A DNA stretch of 33,337 nucleotides from Streptomyces acidicola (GCF_009377235.1 NZ_VMNX01000096.1:1-33337), one strand, 5' to 3'. Counted from the first letter of the stretch, positions 16,491-24,311 are shown. Program-made: numbers and translations. Notes: generated by a model from the letters alone, not told the origin.

Positions 16491-17156
16491 ATGCGCCCCA
16501 AAATCCTGGTTGTTGAGGACGATCCCGCTCTGCGGGACGTGCTGCGCCGGGGCCTGTGCGACGAGGACTTCGAGCCCGTCCTGGCCGCCGACGGCGCGTC
16601 CGCCCTGCGGCTGGCCACCGCCGACATCGCGGCGGCCGTCCTGGACGTCGGCCTGCCCGACGCGGACGGACGGGACGTGTGCCAGGCGATGCGGGCCAAC
16701 GGCTTCTTCGCCCCCGTGCTCTTCCTGACCGCCCGGCATCAGCTCACCGACCGCCTGTCCGGCTTCTCCGCCGGCGGCGACGACTACCTGCCCAAGCCCT
16801 TCCATCTCGCCGAACTCGCCGCCAGGTTGCGTGCCGCGCTCAGGCGGGTCGCCCCCCGCTCCACCGCCACAACCGGTGATCTGGTCCTGGACGGGGTGGA
16901 TTACAGCGTGACCGTCGACGGCGGACAGGTGGTGGCCCTCTCCCCGACGGAGTTCCGGCTGCTGGCCACGCTCGTCGCCGCGGACGGGACGCTCGTGCGC
17001 CGCCGCGAGCTGGTGCGGGCGGGCTGGCCGGAGGGCGCGCAGGTCAGCGACAACACCCTGGACCAGTACCTGAGCCGGCTGCGCCGCAAGCTGCGTGGGG
17101 CGGGCAGCGGCCTGACGATCGGTACGGCGCGGGGGATCGGGCACCGTCTGTCATGA
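16491..17156 (+). CDS. OmpR/PhoB-family response regulator
   Basis: The 221-residue DNA-binding response regulator has an N-terminal receiver with acidic pair Glu9-Asp10-Asp11, phospho-acceptor Asp52 in VLDVGLPDADG, switch Thr in FLTAR, and Lys in LPKPF. The C-terminal winged helix (about 125-221) includes LSPTEFRLLATLV and SDNTLDQYLSRLRRKLR. ATG 16491 has GGAGG only 3 nt upstream; GTG 16473 is the alternative start but lacks a ribosome-binding site. The stop overlaps the kinase start by 4 nt (ATGA), so the pair is translationally coupled. Proteins of this class usually bind direct repeats with 11-bp spacing; two such repeats occur upstream of the DUF347 paralogs at 19690 and 20691, which are candidate targets. 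Confidence 0.95.
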   Translation: MRPKILVVEDDPALRDVLRRGLCDEDFEPVLAADGASALRLATADIAAAVLDVGLPDADGRDVCQAMRANGFFAPVLFLTARHQLTDRLSGFSAGGDDYLPKPFHLAELAARLRAALRRVAPRSTATTGDLVLDGVDYSVTVDGGQVVALSPTEFRLLATLVAADGTLVRRRELVRAGWPEGAQVSDNTLDQYLSRLRRKLRGAGSGLTIGTARGIGHRLS

Positions 17157-18646
17157 ACCGCGCCGTCCCTGCCGTCCGTGCCTCCCGTCCATCCCCTCCC
17201 TCCCGTCCCTCCCGGACCTTCAGCGCCGTCCGTGCCTTCCGTCGCCTTGTGCCGCGCACCCTGCGCGGCCGCCTCGCTCTCGTCGCGCTGACCACCGCCG
17301 CCCTGCTGATGACGATCCTGACCGTGGTGTTCAACGCCGTGATGGACCGGCACCTGCAGCACCAGGCGGACGGCGAACTGCGCAGCCGGGCGGCAGCCGT
17401 TGCCACGACCATCGACACCAGCGGCCCCCGGGTACGAGTCCTGGAAACCGTCAACGACCGGCTCCTCGACGCGAACGTGTGGATCTACGCTGGAAACCGC
17501 CTGCTGGAGAAGCCGCCGGGCGCCACGCCCGACAGCACACTCACCCAGGCCGCCGACAGGCTGACCAGGCAGCCGAAGCCTGCCTGTACGACCGTCCATG
17601 CCCACGGCCACCAGCCCGTCCGGCTGTGCTCCCACGCCGTCGACGGCCGCCGTGCCACCGCCACCGTCGTCACTGCCCTGGACCTCACTCCGTACCGCAG
17701 TTCGGCCGACACTCTGCTGCTGGGGTCGCTCATCCTGGACGGCGTGATGCTCGGCTGCACCTACGTACTCACCCGGCTGTCCGTCGGCCGGGCACTGCGC
17801 CCGGTGCGGACGATGACCGACCAGGCCACCCAGTGGAGCGCCGTGGGCTCCGACGAGCGCTTCGGCACGGAGGACCGTCCGGTCGAACTCGCCCGTCTGG
17901 GTGCCTCGATGGACGAGCTCCTGGACCGCATACGCACCGTACTGCGCCACGAACAGCAGCTGACGGGAGAGCTGTCCCACGAACTGCGCACGCCGCTCAC
18001 CCGGATCATCATGGAACTCGACTGGTGGCGGGCCCGCCCCCGCACGGACGCCGAGACCCGCGCCGGCCAAGAGGTGATCGCCGAGGCCGCCCAGTCCATG
18101 CGCACCATCTGCGACACACTCCTGAACGACGCCCGTGACAACGCGCTGAACCGGGAGACGGCCCCCGGAACAACCGACGTCCTGCCCGTCCTGGACCGTC
18201 TGCTCCAGCACCTCGACACACCGGTTCAGGTGAAGATCGTCGTAGAGGCCGGAGGGGCCGAAGGGGCCAGAGGGGCCGTAGAGGCCGTGGAGACGGCGGC
18301 TCCGGTGCTGGAGGCCGGGGTCGCGCCCGCTCTCCTCGAACGCATCCTCAGCCCGCTGCTCGCCAACGCCGTCCGCTATGCCCGCTCCCGTGTGACCGTG
18401 TCCGCACGGCGCATCCCTGGCGCGGTGCGCATCGACGTCGTCGACGACGGCCCGGGTGTGCCGGACGCGTTCGTTCGCGAGCTGTTCCAGCCCGGCCGGC
18501 GTGCCGACTCGGGCGACGGGCACGACGGCGCGGGCCTGGGGCTGCCGCTCGCGCGACGCCTGGCCCGCACCGTCGGCGGTGAGGTGTCCTACGACCCCGG
18601 GCACTCGCCCGGAGCCAGGTTCACGGTCAGCCTGCCTGCCGGGTGA
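17153..18646 (+). CDS. membrane sensor histidine kinase
   Basis: The 497-residue kinase is the partner of the adjacent response regulator. After a repetitive Pro/Arg/Ser N-terminus, a first membrane helix (about 40-62) is followed by an extracytoplasmic sensor of about 120 residues containing two cysteines. A second helix (about 183-205), a HAMP-like linker, the dimerisation segment LSHELRTPLTRI with phospho-acceptor His276, and a HATPase domain (LLANAVRYARS, DDGPGVPD, GAGLGLPLARRLAR) follow. A nine-base repeat encodes the insert GAEGARGAVEAVE before the ATPase domain (about 18246-18300). The 3' end overlaps the convergent DUF347 gene by 20 bp. The signal is unknown. Confidence 0.94.
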   Translation: MNRAVPAVRASRPSPPSRPSRTFSAVRAFRRLVPRTLRGRLALVALTTAALLMTILTVVFNAVMDRHLQHQADGELRSRAAAVATTIDTSGPRVRVLETVNDRLLDANVWIYAGNRLLEKPPGATPDSTLTQAADRLTRQPKPACTTVHAHGHQPVRLCSHAVDGRRATATVVTALDLTPYRSSADTLLLGSLILDGVMLGCTYVLTRLSVGRALRPVRTMTDQATQWSAVGSDERFGTEDRPVELARLGASMDELLDRIRTVLRHEQQLTGELSHELRTPLTRIIMELDWWRARPRTDAETRAGQEVIAEAAQSMRTICDTLLNDARDNALNRETAPGTTDVLPVLDRLLQHLDTPVQVKIVVEAGGAEGARGAVEAVETAAPVLEAGVAPALLERILSPLLANAVRYARSRVTVSARRIPGAVRIDVVDDGPGVPDAFVRELFQPGRRADSGDGHDGAGLGLPLARRLARTVGGEVSYDPGHSPGARFTVSLPAG

Positions 18647-19562
18647 CCGGCTCCAGCTCCACCTTTGCCGGTACGGCGGTCCGGCGCTCCCGCACATGGG
18701 CGTAGGCCATCAGACCGAACAGAACAGCCAGCAGGACGGCGGACGAGCCCACGGTGCCGAGATCCAGGCCGCCCTTGGCGACCGGCTTGGTGAGGAAGTC
18801 GCCCGCGGTGGCGCCCAGCGGGCGGGTGAGGACGAAGGCGATCCAGAACAGCAGCACGTTCGGCACCGCGCGCACCTTCATGAGGGCCACGAGCACGGCG
18901 AGCACACCGATCACGAGCAGCGCACCACCGGCGTAGCCGAGGCCGGAGCTGTCGGACAGGAAGTCGCCCATCGAGGTGCCGAGGGTGTTCGACACGAGGA
19001 TCGCCGACCAGAACAGGGCCTCGCCCCTGAAGGTGACGATGTCGCGGATCTGGAAGGTCATCCCGCTCAGCTTCCAGGCGAGGAAGATCGCCAGGAGGAT
19101 CGAGATCAGGATCGCCGCTCCGACCGGGTAGCCCAGTCCGAGGCCCTGCGGGCCCCAGCCCAGCTTGGTCGCGCCGCCCGCGAGGTACTTGGCGCTGGCG
19201 TCGCGGTTCATGAAGTCGGACATCGTGGTGCCGGCCATGCTGGTCGACAGGATCACGGTCCAGTAGAAGAACGGGTTGTAGCGCCTGGACCGCAGCTGGA
19301 CCACCAGCGTCACCACGAAGATCAGGAACAGCGCGACCGTGGTGAGGAAGTAGCCCAGCTTCAGGGTCTGGGCGAAGAGGTCGCCCGCTGTCTCACCCAG
19401 TGTCGTCGCTGCGATCTTCATGATCCAGAAGGCCAGCGTGACCTCGGGCAGCTTCTTCATCACGGACTTGCTCGTGCTCGACATCTTCGACGTGTTCGAC
19501 GTGTTCGACGTGTCCGACTTGCTCGATACGTCGAGGCCGGTGAGGACCTGTGATTTCTCCAC
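18627..19562 (-). CDS. DUF347/COG4705-type four-repeat membrane protein (paralog A)
   Basis: The 311-residue polytopic membrane protein has unknown function. It contains four internal repeats, each with Trp, then nine residues, then G-x4-D in a hydrophobic context: W46/G56-D61, W101/G111-D116, W185/G195-D200 and W240/G250-D255. Spacing is 55 residues within each half. This layout matches what I recall of the DUF347 repeat (COG4705). Recurrent membrane acidic residues suggest a cation-handling protein, but that is a hypothesis. GTG 19562 was chosen because AGGAG precedes it by 8 nt; its N-terminus is low-complexity (Ser/Thr/Asn/Lys repeats). A homologous gene follows upstream at 19773-20666, and both share a promoter-proximal direct repeat. 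Confidence 0.85.
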   Translation of the reverse strand: MEKSQVLTGLDVSSKSDTSNTSNTSKMSSTSKSVMKKLPEVTLAFWIMKIAATTLGETAGDLFAQTLKLGYFLTTVALFLIFVVTLVVQLRSRRYNPFFYWTVILSTSMAGTTMSDFMNRDASAKYLAGGATKLGWGPQGLGLGYPVGAAILISILLAIFLAWKLSGMTFQIRDIVTFRGEALFWSAILVSNTLGTSMGDFLSDSSGLGYAGGALLVIGVLAVLVALMKVRAVPNVLLFWIAFVLTRPLGATAGDFLTKPVAKGGLDLGTVGSSAVLLAVLFGLMAYAHVRERRTAVPAKVELEPVTRQAG

Positions 19563-19689
19563 CTCAACTTCTCCTGTCCGGTCGTCCGGTCGTACAACAG
19601 GGCGCTCGCCCCCGGAATCGCGACGAACGCCCTGTGAAAATGAGCCGACCACTGACGGCGGCCGATGCCATCGACCGTGACACAGAGAG

Positions 19690-19705
19690 CCTGACCGCAT
19701 CCTGA
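19690..19705 (-). promoter_or_regulatory. candidate response-regulator box A (11-bp direct repeat)
   Basis: On the minus strand this reads TCAGGATGCGGTCAGG: two TCAGG half-sites with an 11-bp period. It is 128 bp before the paralog A start. It is followed by a CACGGTCG element whose spacing is identical to that at the paralog B site. Confidence 0.55.
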
Positions 19706-19734
19706 ACGCGGGCCGGCCGGTGGGCCGGCCGACG

Positions 19735-19782
19735 GGTCAGTCGGCAGGTCAGCCGGTAGGTCAGCCGGTAGGTCAGCCGGTA
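19735..19782. repeat. 12-bp tandem repeat between the DUF347 paralogs
   Basis: Four copies of GGTCAGyCGGyA-type units (three identical GGTCAGCCGGTA) span the 3' end of paralog B, whose stop codon falls inside the array. Confidence 0.85.
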
Positions 19783-20666
19783 GGTCGGGCCGCATGCCGG
19801 GCGGCCCGCCCCGGTTCGGCGACGTCCCTTTCGCTGACGTTGCTGACGTCCTTGCGGGTCACGCCCAGGTACACGACCAGACCGAGGATGACCGCCAGGA
19901 ACAGCGCGCTGGTGATCACGGTGCCCAGGCCCAGGCCGCCGTCGCCGGTCGGCTGTGAGAGGTAGTCGCCGATCGAGGCGCCGAGCGGCCGGGTGAGGAC
20001 GTACGCGATCCAGAAGCTCCATACCGCGTTCAGACCGAGTGCGAAGTGGGCGACGGCGACCGCGGCGATGGCCAGGGCGAACAGCACGGCGGACAGCCAG
20101 TAGCCGAGGTTCATGCGCTCGGAGACCAGGTCACCGGCAGCGGTGCCCAGGGCGAAGGTGAACAGGACGGAGAGCCAGTAGAAGGATTCGCGGCCGGTGG
20201 TGTCGATGTGGTGGATGGACAGGGTCCGCTCCCGGCGGTACCAGACGACGAACACGACCGCGAGGACGATCGCGAACACCGTGGTGCTCGTCTCCAGCGG
20301 CACGCCCAGGTTGTCGGTGAGGTTGTCGCTGATCAGGGTGCCGACGACGCTGATCAGGGCCACGGCGAGCCAGTACACGCCCGCCCGGTAAGTCCGCGTA
20401 CGGAACTGCGCCACCAGCACCACGGCCAGCAGCGCGCTCATCAGCACCGACACACCGGTCAGGCCGAGGCCCGCCTTCTCGTTCAGCAGGTCGGCCGCGG
20501 TCTCCCCGACCGTCGTGCACAGCACCTTGATGATCCAGAAGTAGACCGTGACCTCGGGCACCTTGTTCCAGCGCAGCCGGTGCCGCTCGCGAACGGCAGG
20601 GCCGTCGGCCGAGGGGGCCGCGGATATCTCAGACGTTTCGTTGGTCTCAGACGTTTCATTGGTCAT
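19773..20666 (-). CDS. DUF347/COG4705-type four-repeat membrane protein (paralog B)
   Basis: The 297-residue paralog of the neighbouring gene has the same four-fold plan: W44/G54-D59, W99/G109-D114, W164/G174-D179 and W219/G229-D234. Each Trp-Gly distance is exactly ten positions and the spacing is 55 residues within each half. The first repeat in both paralogs has G-E-T. The N-terminus (TNETSETNETSE) is a repeat-derived hydrophilic tail before the first helix. ATG 20666 is 25 bp from the TCAGG direct repeat, with only a weak ribosome-binding site. Together with paralog A it might form a heteromeric complex or act as duplicated isoforms. The nearby two-component genes are the obvious regulator candidates. 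Confidence 0.85.
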   Translation of the reverse strand: MTNETSETNETSEISAAPSADGPAVRERHRLRWNKVPEVTVYFWIIKVLCTTVGETAADLLNEKAGLGLTGVSVLMSALLAVVLVAQFRTRTYRAGVYWLAVALISVVGTLISDNLTDNLGVPLETSTTVFAIVLAVVFVVWYRRERTLSIHHIDTTGRESFYWLSVLFTFALGTAAGDLVSERMNLGYWLSAVLFALAIAAVAVAHFALGLNAVWSFWIAYVLTRPLGASIGDYLSQPTGDGGLGLGTVITSALFLAVILGLVVYLGVTRKDVSNVSERDVAEPGRAARHAARPTG

Positions 20667-20690
20667 GGCAAGCGACCGTGTCACCGGACA

Positions 20691-20706
20691 CCTGAATGCA
20701 TCCTGA
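20691..20706 (-). promoter_or_regulatory. candidate response-regulator box B (11-bp direct repeat)
   Basis: On the minus strand this reads TCAGGATGCATTCAGG: two TCAGG half-sites with an 11-bp period, 25 bp before the paralog B start. It is nearly identical to box A, including a downstream CACGGTCG at the same distance. Confidence 0.6.
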
Positions 20707-20722
20707 CTGCCGCGCGGCATCG

Positions 20723-20745
20723 CGCGTACGACTCTTCGCGTACGA
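20723..20745. repeat. CGCGTACGA direct repeat between paralog B and the BASS transporter
   Basis: CGCGTACGA occurs at 20723-20731 and 20737-20745 (14-bp period) in the divergent promoter region. It may be an operator for either gene. No known regulator is matched. Confidence 0.4.
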
Positions 20746-20865
20746 GCAGCATGGCCACCATGAACAGCTTCTACATGCTCCCGAACAGCTACGTGCTCGT
20801 TCGCATACAGGCGTTCCTTCCCGCTCCCGCTCCCGCTCCTGCTCCTGGTACGGAAGAAGGCCGCC

Positions 20866-22002
20866 TTGAACCCCCGAGCTTGTGCCCAACCGCCGACTGA
20901 GCCTGAGCCTGAGTCGACTCAGCCTGAGCCGACTGAGCCTGAGCAGGCAAAGTCGACAACGAGTTGGCTGCGACGCCGACTCGGCCGCGCCGTGGTCCTG
21001 TCCTATGCAGCCGCCCTGTTCCTGCCGGGCCCCGGACTGTGGCTGAGCCGAACGCACTCTCTGCCACTGGGCGCGGCGGGCGCCCTGTCCTGGTCCACCG
21101 CACCGCTCCTGCTCTCCCTGGTGCTCTTCTCGGCCGGACTCCAGGTGCCCTTACGCGCGCTGGGCACCCTGCTGCGGCGCCCGATCGCCCTGTTGGCCGG
21201 GCTCGTTCTGCACCTGGTGATCCCGCTGCTGGCCATCCCCGCCGTGGCGTTCTTGCTGCGCCGGACGCCCGACACAGACGGCGGCAGCGGCCTGGTCACC
21301 GCGATGATTCTGATCGTGGCGATGCCCGTTGCCGCCGGAGCCACCGTATGGACCGGCAAGGGCGACGGCGACCAGCCGACCATGGTGGGGCTCGTCCTCG
21401 CCTCCACCCTCCTCAGCCCACTCACCGTTCCCCTGGTCATCGGTGCCCTGGTGCCGTTGCTCAGCGGCGACTACGCGGACACCCTCAGCAGGGCCGAGCA
21501 CACCATCCGCGGCGCGTTCACCTTCGTCGGCGTGGTCCTGCCGTGCGCGGCGGGAATTCTGTGCCGCCTGGTACTGCCCGCGCCGTGGCTGAGCCGAGTA
21601 CTCCGCGCCGTCGTGCCGCTCGCCCTGGCCGGCTCACTCCTCCTGACCTACGTGAACGCCAGCGGCGCCCTCAGCTCCTTCCTGGCCCGTCCGCGCCCGC
21701 TGCTGCTGGCCGCCGCGCTGGCCGTGGCGCTCCTGGTCTGCCTGCTGTCCTTCGCGGTCGGCCGCGGCGCCGCACGCCTGCTGAGACTGGACGCCCCCGT
21801 GGCGTCGTCCCTCACTCTCGCCTGCGGCATGAACAACAGCAGCGCGGGCGCGGTCCTGATCACCACGACCCTGCCCGACAAACCACACCTTCTCCTGCCG
21901 GTCCTCGCCTACGGGTTGCTGCAGAAGACGGCGGCGAACCGAGTCGTACGCCGGAGGCCCAGGCGCACAGCCGCACCGGTTCCACCAACCTGCGCACCCT
22001 GA
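20866..22002 (+). CDS. BASS-family (bile acid:sodium symporter-like) transporter
   Basis: The 378-residue membrane protein has a Pro/Glu/Thr repeat N-terminus, about nine or ten helices, and the C-terminal segment LACGMNNSSAGAVLITTTLPDKPH that is typical of the BASS superfamily, to which the arsenite exporter ACR3 also belongs. The conserved Cys region expected of ACR3 is not evident, so calling it an arsenite pump would go too far. It may carry an organic anion or an arsenical. The start is taken as TTG 20866 with a purine-rich GGAAGAAGG just upstream. It is followed in the same direction by arsR, aquaporin and arsC genes. An 85-bp gap separates it from arsR, so it may be in the same unit or have its own promoter. 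Confidence 0.8.
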   Translation: MNPRACAQPPTEPEPESTQPEPTEPEQAKSTTSWLRRRLGRAVVLSYAAALFLPGPGLWLSRTHSLPLGAAGALSWSTAPLLLSLVLFSAGLQVPLRALGTLLRRPIALLAGLVLHLVIPLLAIPAVAFLLRRTPDTDGGSGLVTAMILIVAMPVAAGATVWTGKGDGDQPTMVGLVLASTLLSPLTVPLVIGALVPLLSGDYADTLSRAEHTIRGAFTFVGVVLPCAAGILCRLVLPAPWLSRVLRAVVPLALAGSLLLTYVNASGALSSFLARPRPLLLAAALAVALLVCLLSFAVGRGAARLLRLDAPVASSLTLACGMNNSSAGAVLITTTLPDKPHLLLPVLAYGLLQKTAANRVVRRRPRRTAAPVPPTCAP

Positions 22003-22087
22003 TGAGGCTATGGCCCCGTGGGCCTGGTCGCGCGGACGACGGCGGAGCGCAGTTGCGCCTTGTATCGAGAAGCGTCAACATAGAGAA

Positions 22088-22522
22088 ATGTCGAAACAAG
22101 AGCTTGAGGTGATGGACCAGGACGCCACGTGCTGCCCGGGTCTGGCTGCCGCGCCGCTGGACGACGAACGCGCCACGGAACTGGCGCGAGTCTTCAAGGC
22201 GATGGGCGATCCGGTGCGCCTGCGCCTGCTGTCGATGATCGCCTCACGGGAGGGCGGCGAGGTCTGCGTGTGCGAGATGACACCGGCCTTCGACCTGTCC
22301 CAGCCGACGATCTCCCACCACCTCAAGCTGCTGAGGCAGGCCGGCCTGATCGACTGCGAGCGCCGTGGGACCTGGGTGTACTACTGGGCGGTGCCCGGCG
22401 CCCTGGACACGCTCGCCGGGTTCCTTACGACGAAGCAGACCGACTTGGCGGCGAGGCGGACCACCGGGGCGACGAGGCAGACCGCCGGGCCGACGGCGCA
22501 GACCGCCGGGGCGACCCCGTGA
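22088..22522 (+). CDS. arsR: ArsR-family metalloregulator
   Basis: The 144-residue winged-helix repressor has the recognition segment FDLSQPTISHHLKLLRQAGLI and the arsenic-type Cys-Val-Cys (Cys60, Cys62, in EVCVCEM) on the helix that binds trivalent As/Sb in ArsR proteins. A second pair, Cys15-Cys16 near the N-terminus, may be a third ligand. It would repress its operon until arsenite binds. The C-terminal 20 residues are encoded by a 21-bp unit repeated three times (22454-22516). ATG 22088 is the assumed start; ATG 22112, preceded by GAGG, is the alternative. The stop overlaps the aquaporin start by 4 nt (GTGA). Confidence 0.9.
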   Translation: MSKQELEVMDQDATCCPGLAAAPLDDERATELARVFKAMGDPVRLRLLSMIASREGGEVCVCEMTPAFDLSQPTISHHLKLLRQAGLIDCERRGTWVYYWAVPGALDTLAGFLTTKQTDLAARRTTGATRQTAGPTAQTAGATP

Positions 22523-23256
22523 CGGTGTCCCTCGGCCGCCGCGTGGCCGCCGAGGCGGTGGGGACCGGGTTGCTGGTGACCGTGGTCGTGGGCTCCGGTA
22601 TCCAGGCGACCGAGCTGTCCCGCGACGTCGGCGTGCAGTTGCTCGCCAACTCCCTGGCCACCGTCTTCGGCCTGGGCGTGCTGATCACGCTGCTCGGGCC
22701 GGTCTCCGGCGCGCACTTCAACCCGGCCGTCACTCTGGCCGCCTGGTTCACCGGCCGCCGTACCGGAGCCGGGCCGAGCCTGCGAGACGTCGCCGCGTAC
22801 GTTCCTGCGCAGATCGCCGGGGCGATCGGCGGCGCGGTGCTGGCCGACGCCATGTTCGCCGAGCCGCTCGTGAGGTTCTCGACGCACGACCGCTCCGCCG
22901 GCCACCTGTGGCTGGGTGAGGTCGTTGCCACAGGTGGGCTGATCCTGCTCGTCCTCGGCCTGGAGCGCGTCGGCCGCGCCTCCCTGGCCCCGACAGCCGT
23001 GGCCTCCTACATCGGGGCCGCCTACTGGTTCACCTCCTCCACCTCCTTCGCGAATCCCGCCGTCACCATCGGCCGCACCTTCACCGACACCTTCGCCGGT
23101 ATCGCCCCCGCCTCCGTCGCCCCGTTCATCGGGGCACAGCTCCTCGGCGCCGTGCTTGGGCTGGCTGCCGTGGCTGTCGTGTACGGAGGACCTCCCGCTC
23201 GCACGGCGGACGACCTCGTCGTCCCGTACGCCGAGCCCGAACCCGTCTCCTCCTGA
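22519..23256 (+). CDS. MIP/aquaporin-family channel (AqpS-like) in an arsenic operon
   Basis: The 245-residue membrane channel has six expected helices and two NPA boxes: NPA 68-70 in HFNPAVTLAAW, and NPA 179-181 followed by Arg186 in NPAVTIGR. In Sinorhizobium, an aquaporin (AqpS) replaces the arsenite pump and lets arsenite formed by ArsC leave by diffusion. The neighbouring arsR and arsC genes suggest the same role here, though a glycerol or water channel cannot be ruled out. The GTG start overlaps the arsR stop, so the two are translationally coupled. The next gene starts 29 bp downstream. Confidence 0.88.
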   Translation: MTVSLGRRVAAEAVGTGLLVTVVVGSGIQATELSRDVGVQLLANSLATVFGLGVLITLLGPVSGAHFNPAVTLAAWFTGRRTGAGPSLRDVAAYVPAQIAGAIGGAVLADAMFAEPLVRFSTHDRSAGHLWLGEVVATGGLILLVLGLERVGRASLAPTAVASYIGAAYWFTSSTSFANPAVTIGRTFTDTFAGIAPASVAPFIGAQLLGAVLGLAAVAVVYGGPPARTADDLVVPYAEPEPVSS

Positions 23257-23285
23257 CTGCCCCTCCGCCTGCAAGGACCCCTGCC

Positions 23286-23711
23286 ATGAGCTCCGTTGCC
23301 CCGCGTCCCTCCGTGCTGTTCGTCTGCGTCCACAACGCAGGCCGCTCCCAGATGGGCGCCGCTTTCCTCACCCACCTCGGCGGTGACCGGGTCGAGGTCC
23401 GCTCGGCCGGCTCCGCCCCCGCCGAATCGGTCAACCCGGCCGTGGTCGCGGCCATGGCCGAGGTGGGCATCGACGTCTCCGCCGAGACGCCGAAGATCCT
23501 CACCACCGAGGCCGTACAGTCCTCGGACGTCGTCATCACGATGGGCTGCGGGGACACGTGCCCCGTCTTCCCGGGCAAGCGCTACCTGGACTGGCAGCTT
23601 GAAGACCCGGCCGGCCAGGGCGTGGACGCCGTGCGACCCATCCGGGACGAGATCGAGCAGCGCGTACGCGGCCTGCTGGCCGAGCTCGGCATTGGGGCAG
23701 CCTCGGCCTGA
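23286..23711 (+). CDS. arsC: arsenate reductase, low-molecular-weight phosphatase type
   Basis: The 141-residue protein carries the LMW-PTP/ArsC P-loop VCVHNAGRSQMG (Cys14, Arg20) and the downstream MGCGDTCPVFPGKRYLDW segment, with further cysteines at about 97 and 101. It reduces arsenate to arsenite in the cytosol. Actinobacteria use either thioredoxin or mycothiol as partner; the extra Cys pair could support an intramolecular disulfide relay, but the class cannot be fixed from sequence alone. ATG 23286 is preceded by AAGGA about 10 nt upstream. It is last in the arsR-aquaporin-arsC unit. The arsenite produced would leave through the upstream channel or BASS transporter. Confidence 0.9.
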   Translation: MSSVAPRPSVLFVCVHNAGRSQMGAAFLTHLGGDRVEVRSAGSAPAESVNPAVVAAMAEVGIDVSAETPKILTTEAVQSSDVVITMGCGDTCPVFPGKRYLDWQLEDPAGQGVDAVRPIRDEIEQRVRGLLAELGIGAASA

Positions 23712-23877
23712 GCCCGGTAGCGGTGTCGGTTCGCTGTCGGCGCCGCTTCCGACAGGTCACGCGATGGCACGGTGTGGCCCCGAGTGAGTGAACCGCTGTG
23801 GCGCTTGGCCCTGGTGCAGATCGGGGCACGGCGTGGCGGCTCGGTCGAGGGCGCCGTCTGTTCAAGGATTCGTACGC

Positions 23878-24165
23878 GTGGCACAGACCTTCGAGGAGCT
23901 CGTGGGGATACAGCGCGCGGCGGACCAGGCCCACGCGCGGGTGGAGGAGTTGCGCGAGCTGTACGGGTCCCCGACCGCCCACAAGTGGACCGAAACGCAG
24001 ACCGACACGTACGAGACCGCGTGGCGGGCCTGGCGCGACCTCGCCCGGGACGTTCAGGCCGCGGTGACCGAGTACGCGAAGGCCGAGGGCCAGCCGCGCA
24101 GCGAGATCGAGGCGGACGTGAAGAAGGCCGTACGGCATCCCGGGCCGGGGGCGCATGAGGCGTAG
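23878..24165 (+). CDS. small conserved hypothetical protein (95 aa)
   Basis: The start GTG 23878 has AAGGA 9 nt upstream and begins AQTFEELVGIQRAADQAH. The protein is charged, mostly helical in appearance, with no membrane segment or recognisable catalytic motif. It has a plausible coiled helix (EELREL, TYETAWRAWRDLARDVQAAV) and ends in a Pro/Gly/His tail. I recall similar short proteins in Streptomyces but know no function. It points toward the initiator tRNA gene on the other strand. Confidence 0.65.
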   Translation: MAQTFEELVGIQRAADQAHARVEELRELYGSPTAHKWTETQTDTYETAWRAWRDLARDVQAAVTEYAKAEGQPRSEIEADVKKAVRHPGPGAHEA

Positions 24166-24187
24166 CGGTAGCCCAGTACCGGCACGT

Positions 24188-24230
24188 GAAAAAACCTGGG
24201 GCCGGAACCCTTTCGGATTCCGGCCCCAGG
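24188..24230 (-). terminator. strong rho-independent terminator of tRNA-fMet
   Basis: A perfect 13-bp stem pairs CCTGGGGCCGGAA (24195-24207) with TTCCGGCCCCAGG (24218-24230). On the minus strand it is followed by six Ts (24189-24194). It is one of the few classical terminators with a T-tract in this window. Confidence 0.92.
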
Positions 24231-24237
24231 CCTTCAG

Positions 24238-24311
24238 TAGCGGGGACAGGATTTGAACCTGCGACCTCTGGGTTATGAGCCCAGCGAGCTACCGAGCTGC
24301 TCCACCCCGCG
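24238..24311 (-). tRNA. initiator tRNA-fMet (anticodon CAT)
   Basis: The minus strand reads CGCGGGG at the 5' end, D stem GAGC/GCTC with an A11-U24 pair, anticodon stem CTGGG/CCCAG enclosing CTCATAA, and T arm GCAGG-TTCAAAT-CCTGT. The three consecutive G-C pairs in the anticodon stem and the unpaired first position (C1 opposite U72) mark it as the initiator rather than elongator tRNA-Met. CCA is not encoded. Confidence 0.95.

Noticed and set aside
19735..19782. 12-bp tandem repeat considered as a regulator-binding array
   Set aside because: It lies over the stop codon of paralog B, its unit differs from the TCAGG boxes, and similar repeats occur all over the window without a regulatory position.
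20750..20900. Small peptide frame beginning ATGGCCACCATGAACAG between paralog B and the BASS gene
   Set aside because: It has no ribosome-binding site, overlaps the likely BASS start in another frame, and its second half is Pro/Ala repeat from CT-rich DNA.
20866..22002. Calling the BASS-family transporter an ACR3 arsenite exporter
   Set aside because: It shares the superfamily and neighbourhood, but the ACR3 cysteine segment is not visible, so only the broader family call is supported.
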